NCBI GenBank assembly: GCA_949987565.1
Contig: OX465105.1
Coordinates: forward strand, 620,001 to 684,000
Direction of reading: 5' to 3'
Source: Luidia sarsii
Lineage: Eukaryota > Echinodermata > Asteroidea > Paxillosida > Luidiidae
DNA length: 64,000 bases
Both the position numbers and the translations under genes were made by a program. Positions within the stretch are counted from its first letter, which is position 1, and each line of letters starts with the position of its first letter. A model generated the notes under the pieces. That model was not told the origin of the DNA, made no database searches, and saw only the letters and a list, made by a program, of their open reading frames with translations. Shown piece by piece: positions 13,237 to 27,375 of this stretch.

Positions 13237-16200
13237 CAATACCGCAATGTGCCTGACTGTGATACACGTCACTCGCCTGCCATGTCATGTTTCAATACAG
13301 TAATGCGCCTGAGTGTGATACACGTCACTCTCCTGCCATGTCATGTTTCAATACCGCAATGTGCCTGACTGTGATACACGTCACTCACCTGCCATGTCAT
13401 GTTTTAATACAGTAATGCGCCTGACTGTGATACACGTCACTCTCCTGCCATGTCATGTTTCAATACCGCAATGCACCTAACTGTGATACACGTCACTCTC
13501 CTGCCATGTCATGTTTCAATACAGCAATGCGCCTGACTGTGATAGACGTCACTCTCCTGCCATGTTATGTTTCAAGACCACAATGCGCCTGACTGTGATA
13601 CACGTCACTCTCCTGCCATGTCATGTTTCAATACCGCAATGTGCCTGACAGTGATACACGTCCCTCTCCTGCAATGTCATGTTTCAAAACCGCAATGAGC
13701 CTGACTGTGATACACGTCACTCGCCTGCCATGTCATGTTTCAATACTGCAATGCGCCTGACTGGGATACACATCACTCTCCTGCCATGTCATGTTTCAAT
13801 ACCGCAATTAGCCTGACTGTGATACACGTCACTCTCCTGCCATGTCATGTTTCAATACAGCAATGCGCCTGACTGGGATACACGTCACTCTCCTGCCATG
13901 TCATGTTTCAATACCGCAATGAGCCTGACTGTGATACACGTCTCTCTCCTTCCATGTCATGTTTCAATACCGCAATGTGCCTGACTGTGATACATGTCAC
14001 TCTCCTGCCATGTCATGTTTCAATACCGCAATGCGCCTGACTGTGATACACGTCACTCTCCTGCCATGTCATGTTTCAATACCGCAATGCACCTGACTGT
14101 GATACACATCACTCTCCTGCCATGTCATGTTTTAATACCGCAATGCACCTGACTGTGATACACGTCACTCTCCTGCCATGTCATGTTTCAATACCGCAAT
14201 GCGCCTGACTGTGATACACGTTACTCTCCTGCCATGTCATGTTTCAATACCGCAATGAGCCTGACTGGGATACACGTCACTCTCCTGCCATGTCATGTTT
14301 CAATACCAAAATGAGCCTGACTGTGATACATGTCACTCTCTTGCCATGTCATGTTTCAATACCGCAATGTGCCTGACTGTGATACACGTCACTCTCCTGC
14401 CATGTCATGTTTCAATACCACAATGAGCATGACTGTGATACACGTCACTCTCCTGCCATGTCATGTTTCAATACCGCAATGTGCCTGACTGGGATACACA
14501 TCACTCTCCTGCCATGTCATGTTTCAATACCGCAATGCGCCTTACTGTGATACACGTCACTCTCCTGCCATGTCATGTTTCAATACCACAATGAGCATGA
14601 CTGTGATACACGTCACTCTCCTGCCATATCATGTTTCAATACCGCAATGCGCCTGACTGGGATACACATCACTCTCCTGCCATGTCATGTTTCAATACCG
14701 CAATGCGCCTTACTGTGATACACGTCACTCTCCTGCCATGTCATGTTTCAATACCACAATGAGCATGACTGTGATACACGTCACTCTCCTGCCATGTCAT
14801 GTTTCAATATCGCAATGAGCCTGACTGTGATACACGTCACTCTCCTGCCATGTCATGTTTCAATACCGCAATGTGCCTGATTGGGATACACGTCACTCTC
14901 CTGCCATGTCAAGTTTCAATACCGCAATGTGCCTGACTGGGATACACGTCACTCTCCTGCCATGTCATGTTTCAATACCGCAATGTGCCTGACTGGGATA
15001 CAAGTCACTCTCCTGCCATGTCATATTTCAATACCGCAATGTGCCTGACTGGGATATACGTCACTCTCCTGCCATGTCATGTTTCAATACCGCAATGTGC
15101 CTGACTGTGATACACATCACTCTCCTGCCATGTCATGTTTCAATATCGCAATGTGCCAGACTGTGACACACGTCACTCTCCTGCAATGTCATGTTTCAAT
15201 ACCGCAATGTGCCTGACTGTGATACACGCCACTCTCCTGCTATGTCATGTTTCAATACAGCAATGCGCCTAACTGTGATACACGTCACTCTCCAGCCATG
15301 TTATGTTTCAATACCGCAATGCGCCTGACTGTGATACACGTCACTCTCCCGCCATGTCATGTTTCAATACCGCAATGCGCCTGACAGTGATACACGTCCC
15401 TCTCCTGCCATGTCATGTTTCAATACCGCAATGCGCCTGACAGTGATACACGTCCCTCTCCTGCAATGTCATGTTTCAATACCGCAATGTGCCTGACTGT
15501 GATACACGTCACTCGCCTGCCATGTCATGTTTCAATACAGTAATGCGCCTGACTGTGATACACGTCACTTTCCTGCCATGTCAGGTTTCAATACCGCAAT
15601 GTGCCTGACTGTGATACACGTCACTCTCCTGCCATGTCATGTTTCAATACCGCAATGCACCTAACTGTGATACACGTCACTCTCCTGCCATGTCATGTTT
15701 CAATACAGCAATGCGCCTGACTGTGATAGACGTCACTCTCCTGCCATGTTATGTTTCAATACCGCAATGTGCCTGACTGTGATACACGTCACTCTCCTGC
15801 CATGTCATGTTTCAATACCGCAATGTGCCTGACAGTGATACACGTCCCTCTCCTGCAATGTCATGTTTCAAAACCGCAATGAGCCTGACTGTGATACACG
15901 TCACTCGCCTGCCATGTCATGTTTCAATACTGCAATGCGCCTGACTGGGATACACATCACTCTCCTGCCATGTCATGTTTCAATACCGCAATTAGCCTGA
16001 CTGTGATACACGTCACTCTCCTGCCAAGTCATGTTTCAATACCGCAATGCACCTAACTGTGATACACGTCACTCTCCTGCCATGTCATGTTTCAATACAG
16101 CAATGCGCCTGACTGTGATAGACGTCACTCTCCTGCCATGTTATGTTTCAATACCGCAATGTGCCTGACTGTGATACACGTCACTCGCCTGCCATGTCAT

Positions 16201-18430
16201 GTTTCAATACTGCAATGCGCCTGACTGGGATACACATCACTCTCCTGCCATGTCATGTTTCAATACCGCAATTAGCCTGACTGTGATACACGTCACTCTC
16301 CTGCCAAGTCATGTTTCAATACAGCAATGCGCCTGACTGGGATACAAGTCACTCTCCTGCCATGTCATATTTCAATACCGCAATGTGCCTGACTGGGATA
16401 CACGTCACTCTCCTGCCATGTCATGTTTCAATACCGCAATGTGCCTGACTGGGATACACGTCACTCTCCTGCCATGTCATGTTTCAATACCGCAATGTGC
16501 CTGACTGGGATACAAGTCACTCTCCTGCCATGTCATATTTCAATACCGCAATGTGCCTGACTGGGATATACGTCACTCTCCTGCAATGTCATGTTTCAAT
16601 ACCGCAATGTGCCTGACTGTGATACACATCACTCTCCTGCCATGTCATGTTTCAATATCGCAATGTGCCAGACTGTGACACACGTCACTCTCCTGCCATG
16701 TCATGTTTCAATACAGCAATGCGCCTAACTGTGATACACGTCACTCTCCAGCCATGTTATGTTTCAATACCGCAATGCGCCTGACTGTGATACACGTCAC
16801 TCTCCCGCCATGTCATGTTTCAATACCGCAATGCGCCTGACAGTGATACACGTCCCTCTCCTGCAATGTCATGTTTCAATACCGCAATGTGCCTGACTGT
16901 GATACACGTCACTCGCCTGCCATGTCATGTTTCAATATAGTAATGCGCCTGACTGTGATACACGTCACTTTCCTGCCATGTCATGTTTCAATACCGCAAT
17001 GTGCCTGACTGTGATACACGTCACTCTCCTGCCATGTCATGTTTCAATACCGCAATGCACCTAACTGTGATACACGTCACTCTCCTGCCATGTCATGTTT
17101 CAATACAGCAATGCGCCTGACTGTGATAGACGTCACTCTCCTGCCATGTTATGTTTCAATACCGCAATGTGCCTGACTGTGATACACATCACTCTCCTGC
17201 CATGTCATGTTTCAATACCGCAATTAGCCTGACTGTGATACACGTCACTCTCCTGCCAAGTCATGTTTCAATACAGCAATGCGCCTGACTGGGATACACG
17301 TCACTCTCCTGCCATATCATGTTCCAATACCGCAATGAGCCTGACTGTGATACACGTCTCTCTCCTTCCATGTCATGTTTCAATACCGCAATGTGCCTGA
17401 CTGTGATACATGTCACTCTCCTGCAATGTCATGTTTCAATTCCGCAATGCGCCTGACTGTGATACACGTCACTCTCCTGCCATGTCATGTTTCAATACCG
17501 CAATGCACATGACTGTGATACACGTCACTCTCCTGCCATGTCATGTTTCAATACCGCAATGCGCCTGACTGTGATACACGTCACTCTCCTGCCATGTCAT
17601 GTTTCAATACCGCAATGCACCTGACTGTGATACACCTCACTCTCCTGCCATGTCATGTTTCAATACCGCAATGTGCCTGACTGTGATACACGTCGCTCTC
17701 CTGCCATGTCATGTTTCAATACCACAATGTGCCTGACTGTGATACATGTCACTCTCCTGCCATTTCATGTTTCAATACCACAATGTGCCTGACTGTGATA
17801 CATGTCACTCTCCTGCCATGTCATGTTTCAATACCGCAATGCACCTGACTATGATACACATCACTCTCCTGCAATGTCATGTTTCAATACCGCAATGCGT
17901 CTGACTGTGATACACGTCACTCTCCTGCCATGTCATGTTTCAATACCGCAATGCGCCTGACTGTGATACACGTCACTCTCCTGCCATGTCATGTTTCAAT
18001 ACCACAATGAGCATGACTGTGATACACGTCACTCTCCTGCCATGTCATGTTTCAATACCGCAATGTGCCTGACTGTGATACACGTCACTCTCCTGCCATG
18101 TCATGTTTCAATACCACAATGAGCATGACTGTGATACACGTCACTCTCCTGCCATGTCATGTTTCAATACCGCAATGTGCCTGACTGGGATACACATCAC
18201 TCTCCTGCCATGTCATGTTTCAATACCGCAATGCGCCTTACTGTGATACACGTCACTCTCCTGCCATGTCATGTTTCAATACCACAATGAGCATGACTGT
18301 GATACACGTCACTCTCCTGCCATATCATGTTTCAATATAGCAATGTGCCTGACTGGGATACACGTCACTCTCCTGCCATGTCATGTTTCAATACCGCAAT
18401 GCACCTGACTGTGATACACGTCACTCTCCT
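12890..18430. repeat. Block B, copy 1 (about 99 monomers)
   Basis: From about 12,890 the monomer series matches that starting at about 18,430 at an offset of 5,544 bp (99 monomers). Anchors are the TAATGCGCCTGAGTG monomer at 13,301 and 18,845, and CAAAACCGC at 13,685 and 19,229. After a two-monomer length difference near 13,745/19,290 the offset becomes 5,432 bp (97 monomers); CCAAAATGAG lies at 14,306 and 19,738. New diagnostic variants absent from most of block A appear: GATAGACGTC, TCACTCGCCTGCC, CAATTAGCC, GTCCCTCTCC and CAATTCCGC. The first 350 bp also match block A copies 2 and 3, so the A/B boundary is itself a shared segment. The copy ends about 18,430 by jumping back to the start of the unit. 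Confidence 0.75.
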
Positions 18431-21400
18431 GCCATGTCATGTTTCAATACCGCAATGTGCCTGACTGTGATACACATCACTCTCCTGCTATGTCATGTTT
18501 CAATACCGCAATGTGCCAGACTGTGACACACGTCACTCTCCTGCCATGTCATGTTTCAATACCGCAATGTGCCTGACTGTGATACACGCCACTCTCCTGC
18601 TATGTCATGTTTCAATACAGCAATGCGCCTGACTGTGATACACGTCACTCTCCAGCCATGTTATGTTTCAATACCGCAATGCGCCTGACTGTGATACACG
18701 TCACTCTCCCGCCATGTCATGTTTCAATACCGCAATGTGCCTGACAGTGATACACGTCCCTCTCCTGCCATGTCATGTTTCAATACCGCAATGTGCCTGA
18801 CTGTGATACACGTCACTCGCCTGCCATGTCATGTTTCAATACAGTAATGCGCCTGAGTGTGATACACGTCACTCTCCTGCCATGTCATGTTTCAATACCG
18901 CAATGTGCCTGACTGTGATACACGTCACTCACCTGCCATGTCATGTTTTAATACAGTAATGCGCCTGACTGTGATACACGTCACTCTCCTGCCATGTCAT
19001 GTTTCAATACCGCAATGCACCTAACTGTGATACACGTCACTCTCCTGCCATGTCATGTTTCAATACAGCAATGCGCCTGACTGTGATAGACGTCACTCTC
19101 CTGCCATGTTATGTTTCAAGACCACAATGCGCCTGACTGTGATACACGTCACTCTCCTGCCATGTCATGTTTCAATACCGCAATGTGCCTGACAGTGATA
19201 CACGTCCCTCTCCTGCAATGTCATGTTTCAAAACCGCAATGAGCCTGACTGTGATACACGTCACTCGCCTGCCATGTCATGTTTCAATACAGCAATGCGC
19301 CTGACTGGGATACACGTCACTCTCCTGCCATGTCATGTTTCAATACCGCAATGAGCCTGACTGTGATACACGTCTCTCTCCTTCCATGTCATGTTTCAAT
19401 ACCGCAATGTGCCTGACTGTGATACATGTCACTCTCCTGCCATGTCATGTTTCAATACCGCAATGCGCCTGACTGTGATACACGTCACTCTCCTGCCATG
19501 TCATGTTTCAATACCGCAATGCACCTGACTGTGATACACATCACTCTCCTGCCATGTCATGTTTTAATACCGCAATGCACCTGACTGTGATACACGTCAC
19601 TCTCCTGCCATGTCATGTTTCAATACCGCAATGCGCCTGACTGTGATACACGTTACTCTCCTGCCATGTCATGTTTCAATACCGCAATGAGCCTGACTGG
19701 GATACACGTCACTCTCCTGCCATGTCATGTTTCAATACCAAAATGAGCCTGACTGTGATACATGTCACTCTCTTGCCATGTCATGTTTCAATACCGCAAT
19801 GTGCCTGACTGTGATACACGTCACTCTCCTGCCATGTCATGTTTCAATACCACAATGAGCATGACTGTGATACACGTCACTCTCCTGCCATGTCATGTTT
19901 CAATACCGCAATGTGCCTGACTGGGATACACATCACTCTCCTGCCATGTCATGTTTCAATACCGCAATGCGCCTTACTGTGATACACGTCACTCTCCTGC
20001 CATGTCATGTTTCAATACCACAATGAGCATGACTGTGATACACGTCACTCTCCTGCCATATCATGTTTCAATACCGCAATGCGCCTGACTGGGATACACA
20101 TCACTCTCCTGCCATGTCATGTTTCAATACCGCAATGCGCCTTACTGTGATACACGTCACTCTCCTGCCATGTCATGTTTCAATACCACAATGAGCATGA
20201 CTGTGATACACGTCACTCTCCTGCCATGTCATGTTTCAATATCGCAATGAGCCTGACTGTGATACACGTCACTCTCCTGCCATGTCATGTTTCAATACCG
20301 CAATGTGCCTGATTGGGATACACGTCACTCTCCTGCCATGTCATGTTTCAATACCGCAATGTGCCTGACTGGGATACACGTCACTCTCCTGCCATGTCAT
20401 GTTTCAATACCGCAATGTGCCTGACTGGGATACAAGTCACTCTCCTGCCATGTCATATTTCAATACCGCAATGTGCCTGACTGGGATATACGTCACTCTC
20501 CTGCCATGTCATGTTTCAATACCGCAATGTGCCTGACTGTGATACACATCACTCTCCTGCCATGTCATGTTTCAATATCGCAATGTGCCAGACTGTGACA
20601 CACGTCACTCTCCTGCAATGTCATGTTTCAATACCGCAATGTGCCTGACTGTGATACACGCCACTCTCCTGCTATGTCATGTTTCAATACAGCAATGCGC
20701 CTAACTGTGATACACGTCACTCTCCAGCCATGTTATGTTTCAATACCGCAATGCGCCTGACTGTGATACACGTCACTCTCCCGCCATGTCATGTTTCAAT
20801 ACCGCAATGCGCCTGACAGTGATACACGTCCCTCTCCTGCCATGTCATGTTTCAATACCGCAATGCGCCTGACAGTGATACACGTCCCTCTCCTGCAATG
20901 TCATGTTTCAATACCGCAATGTGCCTGACTGTGATACACGTCACTCGCCTGCCATGTCATGTTTCAATACAGTAATGCGCCTGACTGTGATACACGTCAC
21001 TTTCCTGCCATGTCAGGTTTCAATACCGCAATGTGCCTGACTGTGATACACGTCACTCTCCTGCCATGTCATGTTTCAATACCGCAATGCACCTAACTGT
21101 GATACACGTCACTCTCCTGCCATGTCATGTTTCAATACAGCAATGCGCCTGACTGTGATAGACGTCACTCTCCTGCCATGTTATGTTTCAATACCGCAAT
21201 GTGCCTGACTGTGATACACGTCACTCTCCTGCCATGTCATGTTTCAATACCGCAATGTGCCTGACAGTGATACACGTCCCTCTCCTGCAATGTCATGTTT
21301 CAAAACCGCAATGAGCCTGACTGTGATACACGTCACTCGCCTGCCATGTCATGTTTCAATACTGCAATGCGCCTGACTGGGATACACATCACTCTCCTGC

Positions 21401-24400
21401 CATGTCATGTTTCAATACCGCAATTAGCCTGACTGTGATACACGTCACTCTCCTGCCAAGTCATGTTTCAATACCGCAATGCACCTAACTGTGATACACG
21501 TCACTCTCCTGCCATGTCATGTTTCAATACAGCAATGCGCCTGACTGTGATAGACGTCACTCTCCTGCCATGTTATGTTTCAATACCGCAATGTGCCTGA
21601 CTGTGATACACGTCACTCGCCTGCCATGTCATGTTTCAATACTGCAATGCGCCTGACTGGGATACACATCACTCTCCTGCCATGTCATGTTTCAATACCG
21701 CAATTAGCCTGACTGTGATACACGTCACTCTCCTGCCAAGTCATGTTTCAATACAGCAATGCGCCTGACTGGGATACAAGTCACTCTCCTGCCATGTCAT
21801 ATTTCAATACCGCAATGTGCCTGACTGGGATACATGTCACTCTCCTGCCATGTCATGTTTCAATACCGCAATGTGCCTGACTGGGATACACGTCACTCTC
21901 CTGCCATGTCATGTTTCAATACCGCAATGTGCCTGACTGGGATACAAGTCACTCTCCTGCCATGTCATATTTCAATACCGCAATGTGCCTGACTGGGATA
22001 TACGTCACTCTCCTGCAATGTCATGTTTCAATACCGCAATGTGCCTGACTGTGATACACATCACTCTCCTGCCATGTCATGTTTCAATATCGCAATGTGC
22101 CAGACTGTGACACACGTCACTCTCCTGCCATGTCATGTTTCAATACAGCAATGCGCCTAACTGTGATACACGTCACTCTCCAGCCATGTTATGTTTCAAT
22201 ACCGCAATGCGCCTGACTGTGATACACGTCACTCTCCCGCCATGTCATGTTTCAATACCGCAATGCGCCTGACAGTGATACACGTCCCTCTCCTGCAATG
22301 TCATGTTTCAATACCGCAATGTGCCTGACTGTGATACACGTCACTCGCCTGCCATGTCATGTTTCAATATAGTAATGCGCCTGACTGTGATACACGTCAC
22401 TTTCCTGCCATGTCATGTTTCAATACCGCAATGTGCCTGACTGTGATACACGTCACTCTCCTGCCATGTCATGTTTCAATACCGCAATGCACCTAACTGT
22501 GATACACGTCACTCTCCTGCCATGTCATGTTTCAATACAGCAATGCGCCTGACTGTGATAGACGTCACTCTCCTGCCATGTTATGTTTCAATACCGCAAT
22601 GTGCCTGACTGTGATACACATCACTCTCCTGCCATGTCATGTTTCAATACCGCAATTAGCCTGACTGTGATACACGTCACTCTCCTGCCAAGTCATGTTT
22701 CAATACAGCAATGCGCCTGACTGGGATACACGTCACTCTCCTGCCATATCATGTTCCAATACCGCAATGAGCCTGACTGTGATACACGTCTCTCTCCTTC
22801 CATGTCATGTTTCAATACCGCAATGTGCCTGACTGTGATACATGTCACTCTCCTGCAATGTCATGTTTCAATTCCGCAATGCGCCTGACTGTGATACACG
22901 TCACTCTCCTGCCATGTCATGTTTCAATACCGCAATGCACATGACTGTGATACACGTCACTCTCCTGCCATGTCATGTTTCAATACCGCAATGCGCCTGA
23001 CTGTGATACACGTCACTCTCCTGCCATGTCATGTTTCAATACCGCAATGCACCTGACTGTGATACACCTCACTCTCCTGCCATGTCATGTTTCAATACCG
23101 CAATGTGCCTGACTGTGATACACGTCGCTCTCCTGCCATGTCATGTTTCAATACCACAATGTGCCTGACTGTGATACATGTCACTCTCCTGCCATTTCAT
23201 GTTTCAATACCACAATGTGCCTGACTGTGATACATGTCACTCTCCTGCCATGTCATGTTTCAATACCGCAATGCACCTGACTATGATACACATCACTCTC
23301 CTGCAATGTCATGTTTCAATACCGCAATGCGTCTGACTGTGATACACGTCACTCTCCTGCCATGTCATGTTTCAATACCGCAATGCGCCTGACTGTGATA
23401 CACGTCACTCTCCTGCCATGTCATGTTTCAATACCACAATGAGCATGACTGTGATACACGTCACTCTCCTGCCATGTCATGTTTCAATACCGCAATGTGC
23501 CTGACTGTGATACACGTCACTCTCCTGCCATGTCATGTTTCAATACCACAATGAGCATGACTGTGATACACGTCACTCTCCTGCCATGTCATGTTTCAAT
23601 ACCGCAATGTGCCTGACTGGGATACACATCACTCTCCTGCCATGTCATGTTTCAATACCGCAATGCGCCTTACTGTGATACACGTCACTCTCCTGCCATG
23701 TCATGTTTCAATACCACAATGAGCATGACTGTGATACACGTCACTCTCCTGCCATATCATGTTTCAATATAGCAATGTGCCTGACTGGGATACACGTCAC
23801 TCTCCTGCCATGTCATGTTTCAATACCGCAATGCACCTGACTGTGATACACGTCACTCTCCTGCCATGTCATGTTTCAATACCGCAATGAGCCTGACTGG
23901 GATAAACGTCACTCTCCTGCCATATAATGTTTCAATACCGCAATGAGCCTGACTGTGATACACGTCACTCTCTTGCCATGTCATGTTTCAATACCGCAAT
24001 GCGCCTGACTGTGATACACGTCTCTCTCCTGCAATGTCATGTTTCAATACCGCAATGCGCATGACTGTGATACACGTCACTCTCCTGCCATGTCATGTTT
24101 CAATACCGCAATGCGCCTGACTGTGATACACGTCACTCTCCTGCCATGTCATGTATCAATACCGCAATGCACCTGACTGTGATACACGTCACTCTCCTGC
24201 CATGTCATGTTTCAATAGCACAATGAACCTGACTGTGATACACGTCACTCTCCTGCCATATCATGTTTCAATACCGCAATGAGCCTGACTGTGATACACG
24301 TCTCTCTCCTTCCATGTCATGTTTCAATACCGCAATGTGCCTGACTGTGATACATGTCACTCTCCTGCAATGTCATGTTTCAATTCCGCAATGCGCCTGA

Positions 24401-27375
24401 CTGTGATACACGTCACTCTCCTGCCATGTCATGTTTCAATACCGCAATGCACATGACTGTGATACACGTCACTCTCCTGCCATGTCATGTTTCAATACCG
24501 CAATGCGCCTGACTGTGATACACGTCACTCTCCTGCCATGTCATGTTTCAATACCGCAATGCACCTGACTGTGATACACCTCACTCTCCTGCCATGTCAT
24601 GTTTCAATACCGCAATGTGCCTGACTGTGATACACGTCACTCTCCTGCCATGTCATGTTTCAATACCACAATGTGCCTGACTGTGATACATGTCACTCTC
24701 CTGCCATTTCATGTTTCAATACCGCAATGCACCTGACTATGATACACATCACTCTCCTGCAATGTCATGTTTCAATACCGCAATGCGTCTGACTGTGATA
24801 CACGTCACTCTCCTGCCATGTCATGTTTCAATACCGCAATGCGCCTGACTGTGATACACGTCACTCTCCTGCCATGTCATGTTTCAATACCACAATGAGC
24901 ATGACTGTGATACACGTCACTCTCCTGCCATGTCATGTTTCAATACCGCAATGTGCCTGACTGTGATACACGTCACTCTCCTGCCATGTCATGTTTCAAT
25001 ACCACAATGAGCATGACTGTGATACACGTCACTCTCCTGCCATGTCATGTTTCAATACCGCAATGTGCCTGACTGGGATACACATCACTCTCCTGCCATG
25101 TCATGTTTCAATACCGCAATGCGCCTTACTGTGATACACGTCACTCTCCTGCCATGTCATGTTTCAATACCACAATGAGCATGACTGTGATACACGTCAC
25201 TCTCCTGCCATATCATGTTTCAATATAGCAATGTGCCTGACTGGGATACACGTCACTCTCCTGCCATGTCATGTTTCAATACCGCAATGCACCTGACTGT
25301 GATACACGTCACTCTCCTGCCATGTCATGTTTCAATACCGCAATGAGCCTGACTGGGATAAACGTCACTCTCCTGCCATATCATGTTTCAATACCGCAAT
25401 GAGCCTGACTGTGATACACGTCACTCTCTTGCCATGTCATGTTTCAATACCGCAATGCGCCTGACTGTGATACACGTCTCTCTCCTGCAATGTCATGTTT
25501 CAATACCGCAATGCGCATGACTGTGATACACGTCACTCTCCTGCCATGTCATGTTTCAATACCGCAATGCGCCTGACTGTGATACACGTCACTCTCCTGC
25601 CATGTCATGTTTCAATACCGCAATGCACCTGACTGTGATACACGTCACTCTCCTGCCATGTCATGTTTCAATAGCACAATGAACCTGACTGTGATACACG
25701 TCACTCTCCTGCCATATCATGTTTCAATACCGCAATGAGCCTGACTGTGATACACGTCTCTCTCCTGCCATGTCATGTTTCAATACCACAATGTGCCTGA
25801 CTGTGATACATGTCACTCTCCTGCCATTTCATGTTTCAATACCACAATGTGCCTGACTGTGATACATGTCACTCTCCTGCCATGTCATGTTTCAATACCG
25901 CAATGCACCTGACTATGATACACATCACTCTCCTGCAATGTCATGTTTCAATACCGCAATGTGTCTGACTGTGATACACGTCACTCTCCTGCCATGTCAT
26001 GTTTCAATACCGCAATGCGCCTGACTGTGATATACGTCACTCTCCTGCCATGTCATGTTTCAATACCGCAATGCACCTGACTGTGATACACGTCACTCTC
26101 CTGCCATGTCATGTTTCAATAGCACAATGAACCTGACTGTGATACACGTCACTCTCCTGCCATGTCATGTTTCAATACCACAATGTGCCTGACTGTGATA
26201 CACGTTACTCTACTGCCATGTCATGTTTCAATACCGCAATGCGCCTGACTGTGATATACGTCACTCTCCTGCCATGTCATGTTTCAATACCGCAATGCAC
26301 CTGACTGTGATACACGTCACTCTCCTGCCATGTCATGTTTCAATAGCACAATGAACCTGACTGTGATACACGTCACTCTCCTGCCAATTCATGTTTCAAT
26401 ACCACAATGTGCCTGACTGTGATACACGTTACTCTACTGCCATGTCATGTTTCAATACCGCAATGCGCCTGACTGTGATACACGTCACTCTCCTGCCATG
26501 TCATGTTTCAATACCGCAATGCGCCTGACTGTGATACACGTCACTCTCCTGCCATGTCATGTTTCAATACCGCAATGCGTCTGACTGTGATACACGTCAC
26601 TCTCCTGCCATGTCATGTTTCAATACCGCAATGCGCCTGACTGTGATACACGTCACTCTCCTGCCATGTCATGTTTCAATACCACAATGAGCATGACTGT
26701 GATACACGTCACTCTCCTGCCATATCATGTTTCAATACCGCAATGCGCCTGACTGGGATACACGTCACTCTCCTGCCATGTCATGTTTCAATACCGCAAT
26801 GTACCTGACTGTGATACACGTCACTCTCCTGCCATGTCATGTTTCAATACCGCAATGTGCCAGACTGTGACACACGTCACTCTCCTGCCATGTCATGTTT
26901 CAATACCGCAATGTGCCTGACTGGGATACACATCACTCTCCTGCCATGTCATGTTTCAATACCGCAATACGCCTTACTGTGATACACGTCACTCTCCTGC
27001 CATGTCATGTTTCAATACCACAATGAGCATGACTGTGATACACGTCACTCTCCAGCCATATCATGTTTCAATACCGCAATGTGCCTTACTGTGATACACG
27101 TCACTCTCCTGCCAAGTCATGTTTCAATACAGCAATGCGCCTGACTGGGATACACGTCACTCTCCTGCCATATCATGTTTCAATACCGCAATGAGCCTGA
27201 CTGTGATACACGTCTCTCTCCTTCCATGTCATGTTTCAATACCGCAATGTGCCTGACTGTGATACATGTCACTCTCCTGCAATGTCATGTTTCAATTCCG
27301 CAATGCGCCTGACTGTGATACACGTCACTCTCCTGCCATGTCATGTTTCAATACCGCAATGCACATGACTGTGAT
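18430..27375. repeat. Block B, copy 2 (long form, about 160 monomers)
   Basis: This copy repeats copy 1 at an offset of 5,432-5,544 bp to about 23,860. Where copy 1 stopped, it continues with about 3.5 kb more: the GATAAACGTC monomers at 23,901 and 25,357, AATAGCACA/ATGAACC monomers, CTGCCAATTC at 26,381 and CAATACGCC near 26,965. The extra part contains an internal direct duplication at 26 monomers (1,456 bp), shown by the two GATAAACGTC positions. Copy 2 is nearly identical to copy 3 at an offset of 8,288 bp, rising to 8,400 and then 8,456 as copy 3 gains two monomers and then one more. It ends abruptly in register at about 27,375. Confidence 0.8.
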
